A stretch of DNA of 64,000 nt from Rhodospirillaceae bacterium UBA1479 (GCA_002325375.1 DCRZ01000002.1:1-64000); one strand, 5' to 3'. Shown: positions 1 through 8,694, counted from the first letter of the stretch. Notes: generated from the sequence alone by a model not told the origin. Translations and numbers: made by a program.

Positions 1-58
1 ATGACGTGCGCGCCGCCTAAGGGGCGCGGGCGGCAAACAGGATTTTCCTCCCTCCCCT

Positions 59-103
59 GGAACCCGGCTGGCGTTACGGCGCTGACCGGGTTCCGCTTTT
101 TTA
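59..103 (+). terminator. Rho-independent terminator of an upstream gene
   Basis: A 9-bp stem (GGAACCCGG at 59-67 pairing with CCGGGTTCC at 86-94) is followed by GC and a run of six T. The orientation fits the end of a plus-strand gene that lies before the window. The first 50 bases hold stop codons in several frames, and I see no gene in 1-263. Confidence 0.7.
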
Positions 104-171
104 ATATGTGTCATCTAATGGCGGAAAATGGGGTTTTCGCGGCCCGATTCCGGAAACTTGTTCGGTATCGA

Positions 172-204
172 CCTAAGTATGCGTTTAGGGCATACTTAAG
201 TATG
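172..204. promoter_or_regulatory. Palindromic repeat element upstream of the response regulator
   Basis: CATACTTAAGTATG at 191-204 is a perfect 14-bp palindrome. Half of it recurs as CCTAAGTATG at 172-181, giving two near-identical half sites in the same orientation, 23 bp apart. The element lies 60 bp before the start of the NarL-type regulator at 264, so it may be an operator, possibly for autoregulation. The function is inferred. Confidence 0.5.
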
Positions 205-263
205 GACCGGGGGGGTGCATCCGGCTGCGAAGCTAAGCGGCCATAAAAAACGAGGCAGGCAGA

Positions 264-914
264 ATGCGATTGCTGTTCGCCGATGACCATCCCATGTTTC
301 TCGATGCGGTGCGTGAGCATCTCACCCGTGCTTTTCCCGATATCGAAATTCAGGCGGCGTCCAATCTCGACGAAGTGACGACCAAGCTTTCGAACAGGGG
401 GGACTACGATCTTGTGGTTCTGGACTTCTCCATGCCCGGCATGGAGGGCACGGAAGGGGTCAAACGACTTCGCGCCACCTATCCTGATCTGGCCATTGCG
501 GTGACCTCAGGCGTTGCCAAGACACGGGACGTGAAGACCGTTCTCGATCTCGGTGCCCATGGATTTTTGCCGAAAACCTTGACCGGGTCCGCCTATGCGG
601 GGGCCCTTCGCGTGATCGCCGAGGGCGGCACTTACGTGCCGGTGGAAACCATGCAGGCGTTGGCCGCCGAGGCGGCGGACCGCAAGATCAATGCGGAAGG
701 CCTGACGCCCCGCGAGATGGAGGTGCTTGAGGGCATCGCCGATGGAAAACCGAATAAGCAGATCGCTCGTGACCTTGAAATCCATGAAGTCACGGTGAAG
801 CTGCACGCGCGCAGCATCTTCAAGAAAATCGGCGTGCAGAACCGTTCGCAAGCGGCCGTCGTCGCCCGCGAACGGGGGCTCGTTTCGAGGGGCTATGTGC
901 AGGAAAATTACTGA
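264..914 (+). CDS. NarL/FixJ-family response regulator (LuxR-type HTH)
   Basis: A 216-residue two-component response regulator. The receiver domain (about 1-120) has the acidic pair D7/D8, the phosphorylation site D54 in the VVLDFSMPG strand, T81 and K104. The C-terminal part (about 147-205) is a LuxR-type helix-turn-helix beginning LTPREMEVLEGIADG, with the typical recognition segment NKQIARDLEIHEVTVK. Phosphorylation should promote dimerisation and DNA binding. No partner kinase lies directly beside it; the nearest kinase gene is at 12289. A GAGGCAGG ribosome-binding site precedes the ATG, and the palindrome at 172-204 sits in its promoter region. The target genes are unknown. Confidence 0.9.
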   Translation: MRLLFADDHPMFLDAVREHLTRAFPDIEIQAASNLDEVTTKLSNRGDYDLVVLDFSMPGMEGTEGVKRLRATYPDLAIAVTSGVAKTRDVKTVLDLGAHGFLPKTLTGSAYAGALRVIAEGGTYVPVETMQALAAEAADRKINAEGLTPREMEVLEGIADGKPNKQIARDLEIHEVTVKLHARSIFKKIGVQNRSQAAVVARERGLVSRGYVQENY

Positions 915-935
915 CCCTTATGAACGCGGGCTGTC

Positions 936-1367
936 ATGGGCATTTCGTGGAAAATCCATAAGGCCGAGAATCTTGTAAGCTTTTCCGTCTTCGGGCAATC
1001 CAGCCTTCTGGAGACGGTGGATGCGCTGCGCGATTTGGCCACCGCACCGGACTTCAGGTCCGGTATGCGGCGGCTTTATGTTTGTGATGACGATCTGACG
1101 GCCGCTCCTGGGCTTGATTCCACCCAAGGTGCCTTTGTTGATGTGCTGGGCTTTCAGATCGCCAAGATGTTCGACCATCCGGCGACCGCGGCTTTGGTCT
1201 ATCGGCGGGACAATACCGTCGCCGCCGACCGCTTTGCGAACACCGCCCGGGTGTGTGACGAGATCTATGCCCGCGACGGCAAGGGGCCCATGGACCGCAA
1301 GGTGTTCGAAGATATCGAAGACGCCGTAGCGTGGTTGAACCTGCCGCCGGGGTTTCGGCCGCTTTAG
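936..1367 (+). CDS. SpoIIAA/STAS-like small protein
   Basis: A 143-residue cytoplasmic protein without signal peptide or membrane segment. Its pattern (short N-terminal strands, a central FDHPATAALVYRRDN stretch, and a C-terminal FEDIEDAVAWL helix) resembles the SpoIIAA-like/STAS fold proteins common in Alphaproteobacteria, in which the final 'A..WL' helix is characteristic. It starts 22 bp after the response regulator and is probably co-transcribed with it. A role as a partner or antagonist in that signalling path is only a guess from position. Confidence 0.6.
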   Translation: MGISWKIHKAENLVSFSVFGQSSLLETVDALRDLATAPDFRSGMRRLYVCDDDLTAAPGLDSTQGAFVDVLGFQIAKMFDHPATAALVYRRDNTVAADRFANTARVCDEIYARDGKGPMDRKVFEDIEDAVAWLNLPPGFRPL

Positions 1368-1425
1368 GGACCCTTTCCGGATATCGAGGACCGATAATTC
1401 CGGAACGTGTTCAGCCATTTATCTT

Positions 1426-2616
1426 TTATGGATTTGTCCCCTGGGCCCCATGAGTAGGGGGGCGCAATGCCATCAGTGCGGCGAAAGAGACGAGCCCCAG
1501 CACACCCGAAAGCATAAGCGCGGCGGCGCCCATATGGTCGATCGCGAGGGCGAACAGGAAAGGGGCCCCGGCCTGGACGAAACGGGCCGGTACCATCAGA
1601 AATCCCTGACGCCGCCCATACCCCACCGCCCCGAAGATGGCGAGGGGGAGCGTCCCGTTGGTGATGGTGAGAATGCCGTTTCCGGCGCCGTGCAACAGGG
1701 AAAATGCGGATGCGGCCGGTGCGCCGGCGGCCAGTATGACGGCGGCGCCCAAGGGGTGAGTTAGGGCCGCCAGCCGCGCGGATAGCAAGGGGTGAAAGTG
1801 TTTTAGGAATCCGAATTCAAGCAGCCGGCCCGCGACCTGCGCCGGGCCGACCAAGGCCGCCGCCGCGATCGCCGCGGCGGGAGAGGCCCCGGCCTCTTGC
1901 AGTATCCGGGGAAGATGCGCCGCCATCGCGGTGCTGGTGAACCAGGTGATGGCAAACACCAGCGCCAGGATCGCGGCGGCGAATTTAGGAGGGGCTGCCG
2001 AGCCCGTGGACTGATGGGGTTCTCCGGCGGGATCGTCGCCGGCCGGCGCACCGGTTCCCTTCGGCACGAACAGCCGGTTAAGCGGCAGACCGATAACCAG
2101 ATGGGCGGCGGCCCAGGCGAAACAAGCGGCCCGCCAGCCGATCTCGGCTTCCATGAAGGCGGTGACCGGCCAGCAGATGGTGCTGGCGAACCCGGCCATA
2201 AGGGTGATGCCGGTGATGGCGCCCCGGGCATTGCGGCCGTAGAGGCCGGCCAGGGTCGCAAAGGCGGCATCATAAAGACCCATGGACATGCCGACACCGA
2301 TGACGAGCCAGGCGGCGAACAGGCCGAGGGCATTCTCGGCCAGGCCGAGCATCCCCAGGCCGGCGGCGAACACAAGGTTCGCCGTCCATAGCAGGCCGCG
2401 CCCACCCAACTTGTCGATCTGGCGTCCGACGATTGGGCCGAGCAATGCCGACAAGATCAGGGCCGCGGAGAAGGCGGCATAGACAAGACCGGTCGTGACG
2501 GCGATCTCCGCCGCCATGGGTTCCGCAAGGATCGCCGGCAGATAATAGGTTGACCCCCAGCCCAGGGTTTGCCCGGCGCCGACGGCGATGACGACGGCTC
2601 TGCGCCGGGTCTCCAT
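1426..2616 (-). CDS. MFS transporter in the arsenic island
   Basis: A 396-residue major facilitator protein with about 12 hydrophobic segments; the region around residue 190-205 is the polar central loop. It begins two bases after the stop codon of the flavin monooxygenase gene, so the two are translationally linked, and it is the last gene of the PadR-FMO-MFS operon. MFS exporters in such operons (for example ArsK and ArsP-like partners) remove trivalent or organic arsenicals, and the context suggests export of a product of the monooxygenase. The sequence alone does not fix the substrate. The N-terminal signature GQTLGWGSTYYLPAIL is typical of a bacterial MFS subfamily of unknown substrate. 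Confidence 0.75.
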   Translation of the reverse strand: METRRRAVVIAVGAGQTLGWGSTYYLPAILAEPMAAEIAVTTGLVYAAFSAALILSALLGPIVGRQIDKLGGRGLLWTANLVFAAGLGMLGLAENALGLFAAWLVIGVGMSMGLYDAAFATLAGLYGRNARGAITGITLMAGFASTICWPVTAFMEAEIGWRAACFAWAAAHLVIGLPLNRLFVPKGTGAPAGDDPAGEPHQSTGSAAPPKFAAAILALVFAITWFTSTAMAAHLPRILQEAGASPAAAIAAAALVGPAQVAGRLLEFGFLKHFHPLLSARLAALTHPLGAAVILAAGAPAASAFSLLHGAGNGILTITNGTLPLAIFGAVGYGRRQGFLMVPARFVQAGAPFLFALAIDHMGAAALMLSGVLGLVSFAALMALRPPTHGAQGTNP

Positions 2617-2618
2617 GA

Positions 2619-4016
2619 TCAGCCCTTAGAGGCGCCGGCGACCGTATCGGGGCCGCAACCGCAGCCCTCTTTGCCGGCGGCCTTGGCATCCATGTCACGG
2701 ACGCAGCAGGCATCAACATCTTCGGGTGCCGGGCCGCCGCAGCAGGAGGATTCCTCCACCACGCCCGGCAGGCTGCACACACCCGTTTCCGGCAGGTCCA
2801 GTTCGACGCGGTGCGCCGCTTCATGGTCGCCGGCCAGCGAGGCGGCGATGGAGCGCACTTGTTCGTAGCCCGTGGTCATCAAGAATGTCGGCGCGCGGCC
2901 GTAGGACTTCATCCCGGCGATGAAGAAATCGGGTTCCGGGTGGCTTAGTTCGCGCACGCCGTGGGGGCGCACGGTGCCGCAGCTGTGCAGGTTGGGGTCG
3001 ATCAGCGGCGCCAGGTCGGTGACGGCCTCCAACCAGGGGTCGAGGCCCAGACGCACCTCGCGCAGCATGTCGAGCTGCGGGCGGAAGCCGGTGGCGACGA
3101 CGATGCGGTCGACCTGTTGCCGCGCGGCGGCGCCGTTGAGCTCGCCGACGACGTCAAGGCCGTCGCCGTTGCGTGATACGGCGCGCACGGAAAAGGGGCG
3201 AAGCAATGTCAGGCGGCCCGAGTCCACGGCCGCGCGGGTCCGGATTCCCAGGTCGCCCCGCGCCGGCAGGGCATCGGCGGCGCCGCCGCCGAACAGGCTG
3301 TCGCCGGTATCGCGGCGCACGGCCCAGAGGATCTCCGTCCCGGGTTCGTCATCCTTCAAGTCCAGCAGGTCAAGCAGCACATTGAAGGCCGAATGGCCGC
3401 TGCCGACCACCAATGTACGCTTGCCGGCATAATCGGCGCGGGCGCGTTCCAGCACGTCGGGAATGCCGTAGGCGATACGGTCGGCGCAGTCGGCTTCGCC
3501 GGGCACGGGCAGGCCGCCGGCCCCCATGGGGTTAGGCGCGGTCCAGGTGCCGGAAGCATCGATCACCGCGGCGGCGTCAAGGGAGGCGCCGTCGGCGAGC
3601 TGGATTTCGAACGGCCGCTCGGCGCGTCCTTCGGAACGGACCTTGTCCATGCCCTTGCGGCCAAGTGCGGTGACCCTGGCATTGAGGCGCAGATGGGGGC
3701 GGATCGCCATGTGGGTGGCGAGCGGCGCCAGGTAGCGGTCGACGATCTCGCCGCCCGTGGGCAGGGCGTCGGGATCGGGCGCTTGCCACCCTGCGTCTTC
3801 CAGCAGGCGGCGGGCCGCCTTGTCGATGTTGTAGCGCCAGGGGGAAAACAGGCGCACGTGGCCCCATTGGCGCATGGCGGCGCCCGGTTCGGCCCCGGCC
3901 TCCAGAATGACGAAGGGCAGGCCGTATTCGTGCAGATGCGCGGCGGCGGCGAGCCCGACCGGGCCGGCGCCGATGATCGCGACGGGCAGTTCTGATCGGG
4001 GAGAAGAAGCGGGCAT
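2619..4016 (-). CDS. Flavin-containing monooxygenase with Cys-rich tail (ArsO-like)
   Basis: A 465-residue FAD/NADPH-dependent oxidoreductase. The FAD-binding Rossmann motif IIGAGPVGLAAAAH lies at about residues 14-27, and a second dinucleotide motif VVGSGHSAFNVL near 200 should bind NADPH. An ATGFRP motif typical of the family lies near 310. The last 50 residues form a tail with seven cysteines (C, CC, CC, CGC) that the core family lacks; this suggests thiol binding of arsenic or another soft metal. The gene follows the PadR gene with a 61-bp gap and precedes the MFS gene. ArsO-type monooxygenases are known from ars operons, but their reaction is poorly defined. The substrate is therefore inferred. 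Confidence 0.75.
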   Translation of the reverse strand: MPASSPRSELPVAIIGAGPVGLAAAAHLHEYGLPFVILEAGAEPGAAMRQWGHVRLFSPWRYNIDKAARRLLEDAGWQAPDPDALPTGGEIVDRYLAPLATHMAIRPHLRLNARVTALGRKGMDKVRSEGRAERPFEIQLADGASLDAAAVIDASGTWTAPNPMGAGGLPVPGEADCADRIAYGIPDVLERARADYAGKRTLVVGSGHSAFNVLLDLLDLKDDEPGTEILWAVRRDTGDSLFGGGAADALPARGDLGIRTRAAVDSGRLTLLRPFSVRAVSRNGDGLDVVGELNGAAARQQVDRIVVATGFRPQLDMLREVRLGLDPWLEAVTDLAPLIDPNLHSCGTVRPHGVRELSHPEPDFFIAGMKSYGRAPTFLMTTGYEQVRSIAASLAGDHEAAHRVELDLPETGVCSLPGVVEESSCCGGPAPEDVDACCVRDMDAKAAGKEGCGCGPDTVAGASKG

Positions 4017-4077
4017 GACGAGGGTCCTTGTCTGACGTTCGATGCATTGATGGGTGATATAAGAGGATCAAAAAAGA

Positions 4078-4476
4078 TCAGCAGCAATCCTCGGTCCGGC
4101 AGATCCCTTCGCTGTTGGCGGAAACGCAGGCGCCGACCTCGGCCCAGGCCTTTACCGCGACCTGGAATGCCGTCTCACCCTTGTCGGTGATCGTGTAGAT
4201 CTTCCGCTTCCGGCCGCTCACGACTTCTTCGCGGACGGTGACGTACCCGCCCTTCTCGAACTCCTTCAGGACCGGATACAGGGCCCCCGGTGTCGGCGAG
4301 CAACAGCCCTGTGTCGTATTCTCCACGGCCTTTGAGATTTCGTAGCCGTGCATGGGGCGGCGGTTGAGGACGCAGAGGATGAAGAACTTCGACAGGCTCA
4401 TCTTGATCAGCCCGTTCCAATAGACGGGGTCCGTGTAGTTGATCTCTGGCGGCGCGACGGGGGCTAAGCGGGGCAT
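4078..4476 (-). CDS. PadR-family regulator with multiple cysteines
   Basis: A 132-residue winged-helix repressor of the PadR type, with the family core LSKFFILCVLNRRPMHGYEI and a typical wing (GGYVTVREEVVSGRKRKIYTIT). Seven cysteines are unusual for PadR: C35, the pair C58/C59 at the recognition helix, C117, C126 and the terminal pair C131/C132. This pattern would suit a metalloid sensor. It is the first gene of a minus-strand operon with the monooxygenase and the MFS transporter, and a 22-bp palindrome (4509-4530) lies 33 bp upstream. The start at 4476 keeps the YWNGLIK segment ahead of the core, which I regard as part of the family; a later ATG exists at residue 26. Confidence 0.85.
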   Translation of the reverse strand: MPRLAPVAPPEINYTDPVYWNGLIKMSLSKFFILCVLNRRPMHGYEISKAVENTTQGCCSPTPGALYPVLKEFEKGGYVTVREEVVSGRKRKIYTITDKGETAFQVAVKAWAEVGACVSANSEGICRTEDCC

Positions 4477-4508
4477 GGCTCTATCAGGATGTGAATGAAT
4501 ATGGTTTC

Positions 4509-4530
4509 GATGGGTAATATATTATCCATC
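4509..4530. promoter_or_regulatory. Candidate PadR operator
   Basis: A 22-bp inverted repeat with 10 of 11 paired positions matching: GATGGGTAATA on one side and TATTATCCATC on the other. It lies in the AT-rich gap between the divergent padR (start 4476) and sorC (start 4625) genes, so one bound repressor could affect both promoters. PadR proteins commonly bind such palindromes near their own promoter. Binding here is inferred. Confidence 0.55.
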
Positions 4531-4624
4531 AATATATGAATCAAGCTGTCCCGATGGCCGGCTGAGATGCTCGCCATCGGCCATCGTGGCTCGCATGGCG
4601 CTCCGCGGGAGGTTAGGATAGGCC

Positions 4625-5599
4625 ATGGCAAAACAGAAAAAGAACGGCGGTTCAAGCTCCCGCCCCGCCGCCATCGATCCGGCGCTCGCGGCGCGCATCT
4701 GCTGGTACCATTTCCGCGAGGGACAAACCCAGCAGGAGGTGGCTGACCGTGTCGGCCTCAACCGGGCGACGGTGAACCGGGTGATCAACGATGCCCGCCG
4801 CGAAGGGGTTGTCCGGGTCACCCTGGATCTGCCGCTGGCGCCCTGCCTGGAGGCCGAGAACGCGCTGCGCGAAACGTTCGGTCTGCGCGATGCCGTGGTC
4901 GTGCCGGCCCCGGCGGACGAAGATGATGTGCGTCGGGTGGTCGGCCTGGCCGCCGGGCAGTATCTTTCCGGCGTGCTGGCGCCCGATGCCTTCCTGGGGC
5001 TTGGCTGGGGGGCGACGATCCATGCCGCGGGCTTCAGCCTGATCCCCCGCGACGGGGCGGCGAACACGGTCGTGTCCCTGTCGGGCGGTTTGTCGCAAAG
5101 CGGCGCCATCAACCCCTATGACAACGCCGCCGCGTTCGCCCGCGTGCTGGGCGCCGGCTGTTACTACATGACCGCGCCGATGATTGCGGAAACGGCGACC
5201 GCTCGGGCGACCTTTGCCGAAAGCGAGCCGGTCCGCCGGATCTACGACATTGCCGGGCGGTGCCAGGCGGCGCTGATTTCGGCGGTCGATCTGTCGGCCA
5301 AGACCAAGATGGTGGATTACGGCGTGCTGACCCGCGATCAGGTCGGGGACCTTAAACGGGCGGGGGCGGTCGGTAACATCTGCGACTATTTCATCGATGC
5401 GGATGGGCGGATGATCGACCACGAGATCAATGCCCGCACCCTGTCGGTGCCTTTCGAGACGCTGCGCCGCATCCCCAATGTCATCCTTGCGGCCGGCGGC
5501 ACGTTCAAGGCGGACATCGTGCGGGCCGCCCTGGCCGCCGGTCTGGCCAATACGCTGATCACGGACGAGAAATGTGCGGCGGTTCTGCTGCGCGGATAG
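4625..5599 (+). CDS. SorC-family transcriptional regulator
   Basis: A 324-residue SorC/DeoR-type regulator. The N-terminal helix-turn-helix (about 20-60) contains the typical run ICWYHFREGQTQQEVADRVG. The remaining 250 residues form the sugar-phosphate-binding domain, with LGLGWG near residue 120 and a C-terminal AAGGTFKADIVRAAL segment. The family binds phosphorylated sugars; one member, CggR, controls gapA operons in Bacillus. Here the gene converges on arsJ (15-bp gap) and is close to the arsenic-linked GAPDH gene, so a triose or hexose phosphate signal is plausible. The ATG at 4625 has GGGAGG upstream. Its operator is not identified. Confidence 0.88.
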   Translation: MAKQKKNGGSSSRPAAIDPALAARICWYHFREGQTQQEVADRVGLNRATVNRVINDARREGVVRVTLDLPLAPCLEAENALRETFGLRDAVVVPAPADEDDVRRVVGLAAGQYLSGVLAPDAFLGLGWGATIHAAGFSLIPRDGAANTVVSLSGGLSQSGAINPYDNAAAFARVLGAGCYYMTAPMIAETATARATFAESEPVRRIYDIAGRCQAALISAVDLSAKTKMVDYGVLTRDQVGDLKRAGAVGNICDYFIDADGRMIDHEINARTLSVPFETLRRIPNVILAAGGTFKADIVRAALAAGLANTLITDEKCAAVLLRG

Positions 5600-5614
5600 T
5601 CATTGTCCCGCAGC

Positions 5615-6835
5615 CTATGCCGCCGGCAACACCCGCTTGTCGCGAAGGAACGAGGTAAAGACCGTGGCGGCGACAAGGAACATGAACGCGACGATCAGGC
5701 ACCCGTCGATCCCGGCCCATTGATAGGAAATGCCGGACAGCAGGGTTCCCAGCAGGCGCCCGGTGGCGTTGGCACCGTAGTAGAACCCCACGTTCAGGGT
5801 CACGCCGTCGTTTTCCGACAGCGCCAGGATCAGGTAGGAATGCACGGCGGAATTGACGGCGAACACGATTCCGAACAGGGCCAGTCCGGCGATCAAGGCG
5901 ACCCCAGGATCGACGCCGAGACGCAGTGCCGCAATAATCACCACGACGGTCAGGGCGAGCAGGACCAGCCAAATCCGTGCGGCGCGGACCTCGGTGCTCA
6001 ACCCGTCGGCTGACCGCGATGTCAGTTTCGGCGCCATGGCCTGGACGAAGCCGTAGCCGATCACCCAGGCAGCCATGAAGGCGCCGACCTGATTGAAGGT
6101 CCAGCCCAACTGGTCGTACAGAAACACCGGCACGCCGACGACGAACCACACGTCGCGGGCGCCGAACAGGAACACCCGCGCCGCCGACAGCAGGTTGATC
6201 TCCCGCGATTTCGAGAAGATTTCGGTGAACTTGGCTTTCTTCTTGGCCTTGCCCATGCCCTTTTCGACCGACAGGGTGGCGCCCGCCAGGATGACCGCCA
6301 GGAACCCGGCCATCAGCCATAACCCGCCCTGGAACCCGGCGACGGACAGCAGCAAGGCGCCGATGAAAAAGCCCAGGCCCTTGATGGCGTTCTTGGATCC
6401 CGTCAACAGGGCGACCCAACGGTAGAGCCCGCCGGTTTCATTCTCAGGCACGACGAACTTGAGCGCGCTTTTCGAGCTCATCTTCGTCAGGTCCTTGGCG
6501 ACGCCGGACAGGCCCTGGACCACCAGCACGAACAGGACGGACAGTTCCTTCGGCCAGGCAGGATCGAGTGCGGACAGGGCGAGCAGGGCGACGACCTGAA
6601 GCAACAGGCCGCCGGTCAGGGTCAGTTTCAGGCCGAACCGCGACGCCACCCAGCCGCCGCCGGCGTTGGTGACGATGCCCATCAGTTCATAAGCAAGGAA
6701 CAGCACCGCCAGTTCGAACGGCGTGTAGCCCAACCGGTGGAAGTGCAGGAGCACGAGCATGCGCAGAGCACCGTCCGTGAGCATGAAGCCCCAGTAGGCG
6801 GCGGTGACGACGGCGTATTTTCGGACGTCCAACAT
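5615..6835 (-). CDS. arsJ: ArsJ, organoarsenical efflux MFS transporter
   Basis: A 406-residue MFS protein of 11-12 membrane segments that closely fits ArsJ. Features I recognise are the N-terminal YWGFMLTDGALRMLVLLHF, the loop SGVAKDLTKMSSKSALK, and GSKNAIKGLGFFIG. ArsJ exports 1-arseno-3-phosphoglycerate, which breaks down outside to arsenate; together with GAPDH this gives arsenate resistance without reduction. The gene lies 26 bp after the GAPDH gene on the same strand, the usual pairing. It ends 15 bp from the convergent sorC gene. Confidence 0.95.
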   Translation of the reverse strand: MLDVRKYAVVTAAYWGFMLTDGALRMLVLLHFHRLGYTPFELAVLFLAYELMGIVTNAGGGWVASRFGLKLTLTGGLLLQVVALLALSALDPAWPKELSVLFVLVVQGLSGVAKDLTKMSSKSALKFVVPENETGGLYRWVALLTGSKNAIKGLGFFIGALLLSVAGFQGGLWLMAGFLAVILAGATLSVEKGMGKAKKKAKFTEIFSKSREINLLSAARVFLFGARDVWFVVGVPVFLYDQLGWTFNQVGAFMAAWVIGYGFVQAMAPKLTSRSADGLSTEVRAARIWLVLLALTVVVIIAALRLGVDPGVALIAGLALFGIVFAVNSAVHSYLILALSENDGVTLNVGFYYGANATGRLLGTLLSGISYQWAGIDGCLIVAFMFLVAATVFTSFLRDKRVLPAA

Positions 6836-6861
6836 CGCGTGATGCTCCTGGCAGGCCTAAG

Positions 6862-7926
6862 TCAGTCGATTGACCGCGCCACCTTCTCCGTCAGTTCGTA
6901 CAGGCGGTGGGCATAGCCCATTTCGTTGTCGTACCAGGCGATGATCTTCACCTGGGTGCCGTCCGTGACCATGGTCGACGGGGCGTCGATGATCGACGAA
7001 TGGGTGTCGCTCTTGAAGTCGCTGGATACCAGGGGCCGGTCCTCGACATCAAGGATGCCCATGAGCGGCCCGTCGGCGGCCCGGCGCAGCAGGTCGTTGA
7101 CCTCGTCCACCGTCGTCTTGCGCGCGACCTCGAACACGCAGTCGGTGATGGAGGCGTTGAGCAGGGGGACGCGCACGGCGATGCCGTCCAGCTTGCCTTT
7201 CAGTTCCGGGAAAATCATGGTGATCGCCGTGGCCGATCCGGTCGAGGTTGGGATCAGGTTGGCCAGCGCCGAGCGCGCGCGGCGCATGTCCTTCATGGGC
7301 TTGTCGATCACCGTCTGCGTGTTGGTCACGTCGTGAATGGTGGTGATCATGCCGTGGGTGATGCCGATACCTTCGTGGATGACCTTGACCACCGGGGCCA
7401 GACAGTTGGTGGTGCAGGACGCCGCGGTCACCAGATCGTGGACCTGGGGGTCGTAGAGGTCATCATTGACGCCCATGACGATGTTAAGCGCGTCGCCCTT
7501 CACCGGCGCGGAAACGACGACCTTCTTTACCCCGGCGGCATAATAAGGCGCCAAGGCGTCGCGGGTCTTGAACTTGCCGGAACACTCCAACACCAGGTCC
7601 ACGCCCAAATCGGCCCAGTCGATTTCGGCGGGCTTCGATGCGCTGGAATACCCAAGGCGCCGGTCGCCGAGAATGACCGCATCCGCGCCGTCCGCCCGCG
7701 TCGCCACGGGCCAGCGGCCATGGATGCTGTCGAAGGCCATCAGGTGGGCCGCCATTTCCGCCGTGCCGCCGGGTTCGTTGATATGGACGATGTCGATATC
7801 GCCCCTGCCCCAGGCGCCGCCGGGGCCTTGCAGGCTGGCCGGTTTGGCGGGATCGAACCCCCAGGCCGCGCGCAAGGCCAGGCGGCCCATGCGGCCGAAG
7901 CCGTTGATTGCAACACGTACGGTCAT
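6862..7926 (-). CDS. gapdh: Glyceraldehyde-3-phosphate dehydrogenase, ArsJ-associated
   Basis: A 354-residue phosphorylating GAPDH. The NAD-binding start INGFGRMGRLALRA is at residues 7-20, the catalytic cysteine is C171 in SCTTNC, and the base is H198 in TIHDVTNTQ. In ars operons this enzyme joins arsenate in place of phosphate to glyceraldehyde 3-phosphate, making 1-arseno-3-phosphoglycerate for ArsJ. Its insert around residues 30-42 (a Gly-rich loop) and the segment LMAFDSIHGRW are features of the ArsJ-linked group rather than the glycolytic one, as far as I can judge. It sits between the hydrolase gene (15-bp gap) and arsJ (26-bp gap). Confidence 0.93.
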   Translation of the reverse strand: MTVRVAINGFGRMGRLALRAAWGFDPAKPASLQGPGGAWGRGDIDIVHINEPGGTAEMAAHLMAFDSIHGRWPVATRADGADAVILGDRRLGYSSASKPAEIDWADLGVDLVLECSGKFKTRDALAPYYAAGVKKVVVSAPVKGDALNIVMGVNDDLYDPQVHDLVTAASCTTNCLAPVVKVIHEGIGITHGMITTIHDVTNTQTVIDKPMKDMRRARSALANLIPTSTGSATAITMIFPELKGKLDGIAVRVPLLNASITDCVFEVARKTTVDEVNDLLRRAADGPLMGILDVEDRPLVSSDFKSDTHSSIIDAPSTMVTDGTQVKIIAWYDNEMGYAHRLYELTEKVARSID

Positions 7927-7941
7927 GTCTGCTGTGTTCTC

Positions 7942-8682
7942 CTAAAGATTGACGATCAGGCCGTCATGGGCCGTTTCCTCGGGCACCTCGTCCTTATGCG
8001 GCATCATTTCGCGGCTGAAGTGGGTCAGGATCATGCGCTTGGGCTTCAGGTCGTCCCGGTGCTCGACGATGTCCGGGTAGTTCATGTGGAAGTTGATGGA
8101 TCTGCCGTGGAAGTAGCATTCGCAGATGAACAGGTCCGCATCCCGGGCCACGGCCGGCATGTGTTTGGTCCAGGCGCTGTCGCCCGTATAGGACACGACC
8201 TTTCCATTGATCTCCGTGCGCAGGCTGGTGGGATTGGTCTCCCCCGTATGGGCCGCCGGATAGGGGGTGACCGTCAGCGGGCCGATCTGTGATTCCTGCA
8301 TGACCGGCATTTCCACATAATCCAATTGAAACTTTGGTGACATGGCGTGCATGCCGGGCATCAAAGCTTCGCAGATGCCGGCGATGCGGGCCTGGGTGTC
8401 GCGTGGTCCGGCGATCACCAGGGGCTTCGTCCGCTTGGCGCCGAGCATGGAATCCATCAGGAAGAAGGGCAGGCCGCCGCAATGGTCGCCGTGGATATGG
8501 GTCAGCACCACGGCGTCGATGGTGGTGTGATCGATGCCGAGCTGGTTCAGGGCGGTCAGGCTGGTGGCGCCGAAGTCGATGACGTAGCGAAAGCCCGGTG
8601 CGTCGACCATGAAACAGGTCTGGAACCGGCCGCCGGCGCCGAAGGCATCGCCCGATCCGACAAAGGTGACTGTCACGCTCAT
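7942..8682 (-). CDS. MBL-fold metallo-hydrolase (RNase Z/phosphodiesterase-like)
   Basis: A 246-residue metallo-beta-lactamase-fold hydrolase. The zinc motif HIHGDHCGG lies at about residues 62-70, further ligands are H in PAAHTGET, D in YTGDSAW, and H in ILTHFSR. The overall layout resembles RNase Z and cyclic-nucleotide phosphodiesterases of the same fold. It is embedded in a tight minus-strand operon: 12 bp after the CoA transferase gene and 15 bp before the GAPDH gene. That position suggests a part in arsenic or acyl-CoA metabolism, but nothing in the sequence shows the substrate. Confidence 0.85.
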   Translation of the reverse strand: MSVTVTFVGSGDAFGAGGRFQTCFMVDAPGFRYVIDFGATSLTALNQLGIDHTTIDAVVLTHIHGDHCGGLPFFLMDSMLGAKRTKPLVIAGPRDTQARIAGICEALMPGMHAMSPKFQLDYVEMPVMQESQIGPLTVTPYPAAHTGETNPTSLRTEINGKVVSYTGDSAWTKHMPAVARDADLFICECYFHGRSINFHMNYPDIVEHRDDLKPKRMILTHFSREMMPHKDEVPEETAHDGLIVNL

Positions 8683-8694
8683 GGTATATTTCTC

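Noticed and set aside
1..246. An 81-codon frame at the window start
   Set aside because: It runs through a rho-independent terminator and the palindrome before the regulator, and has no domain or ribosome-binding site in view.
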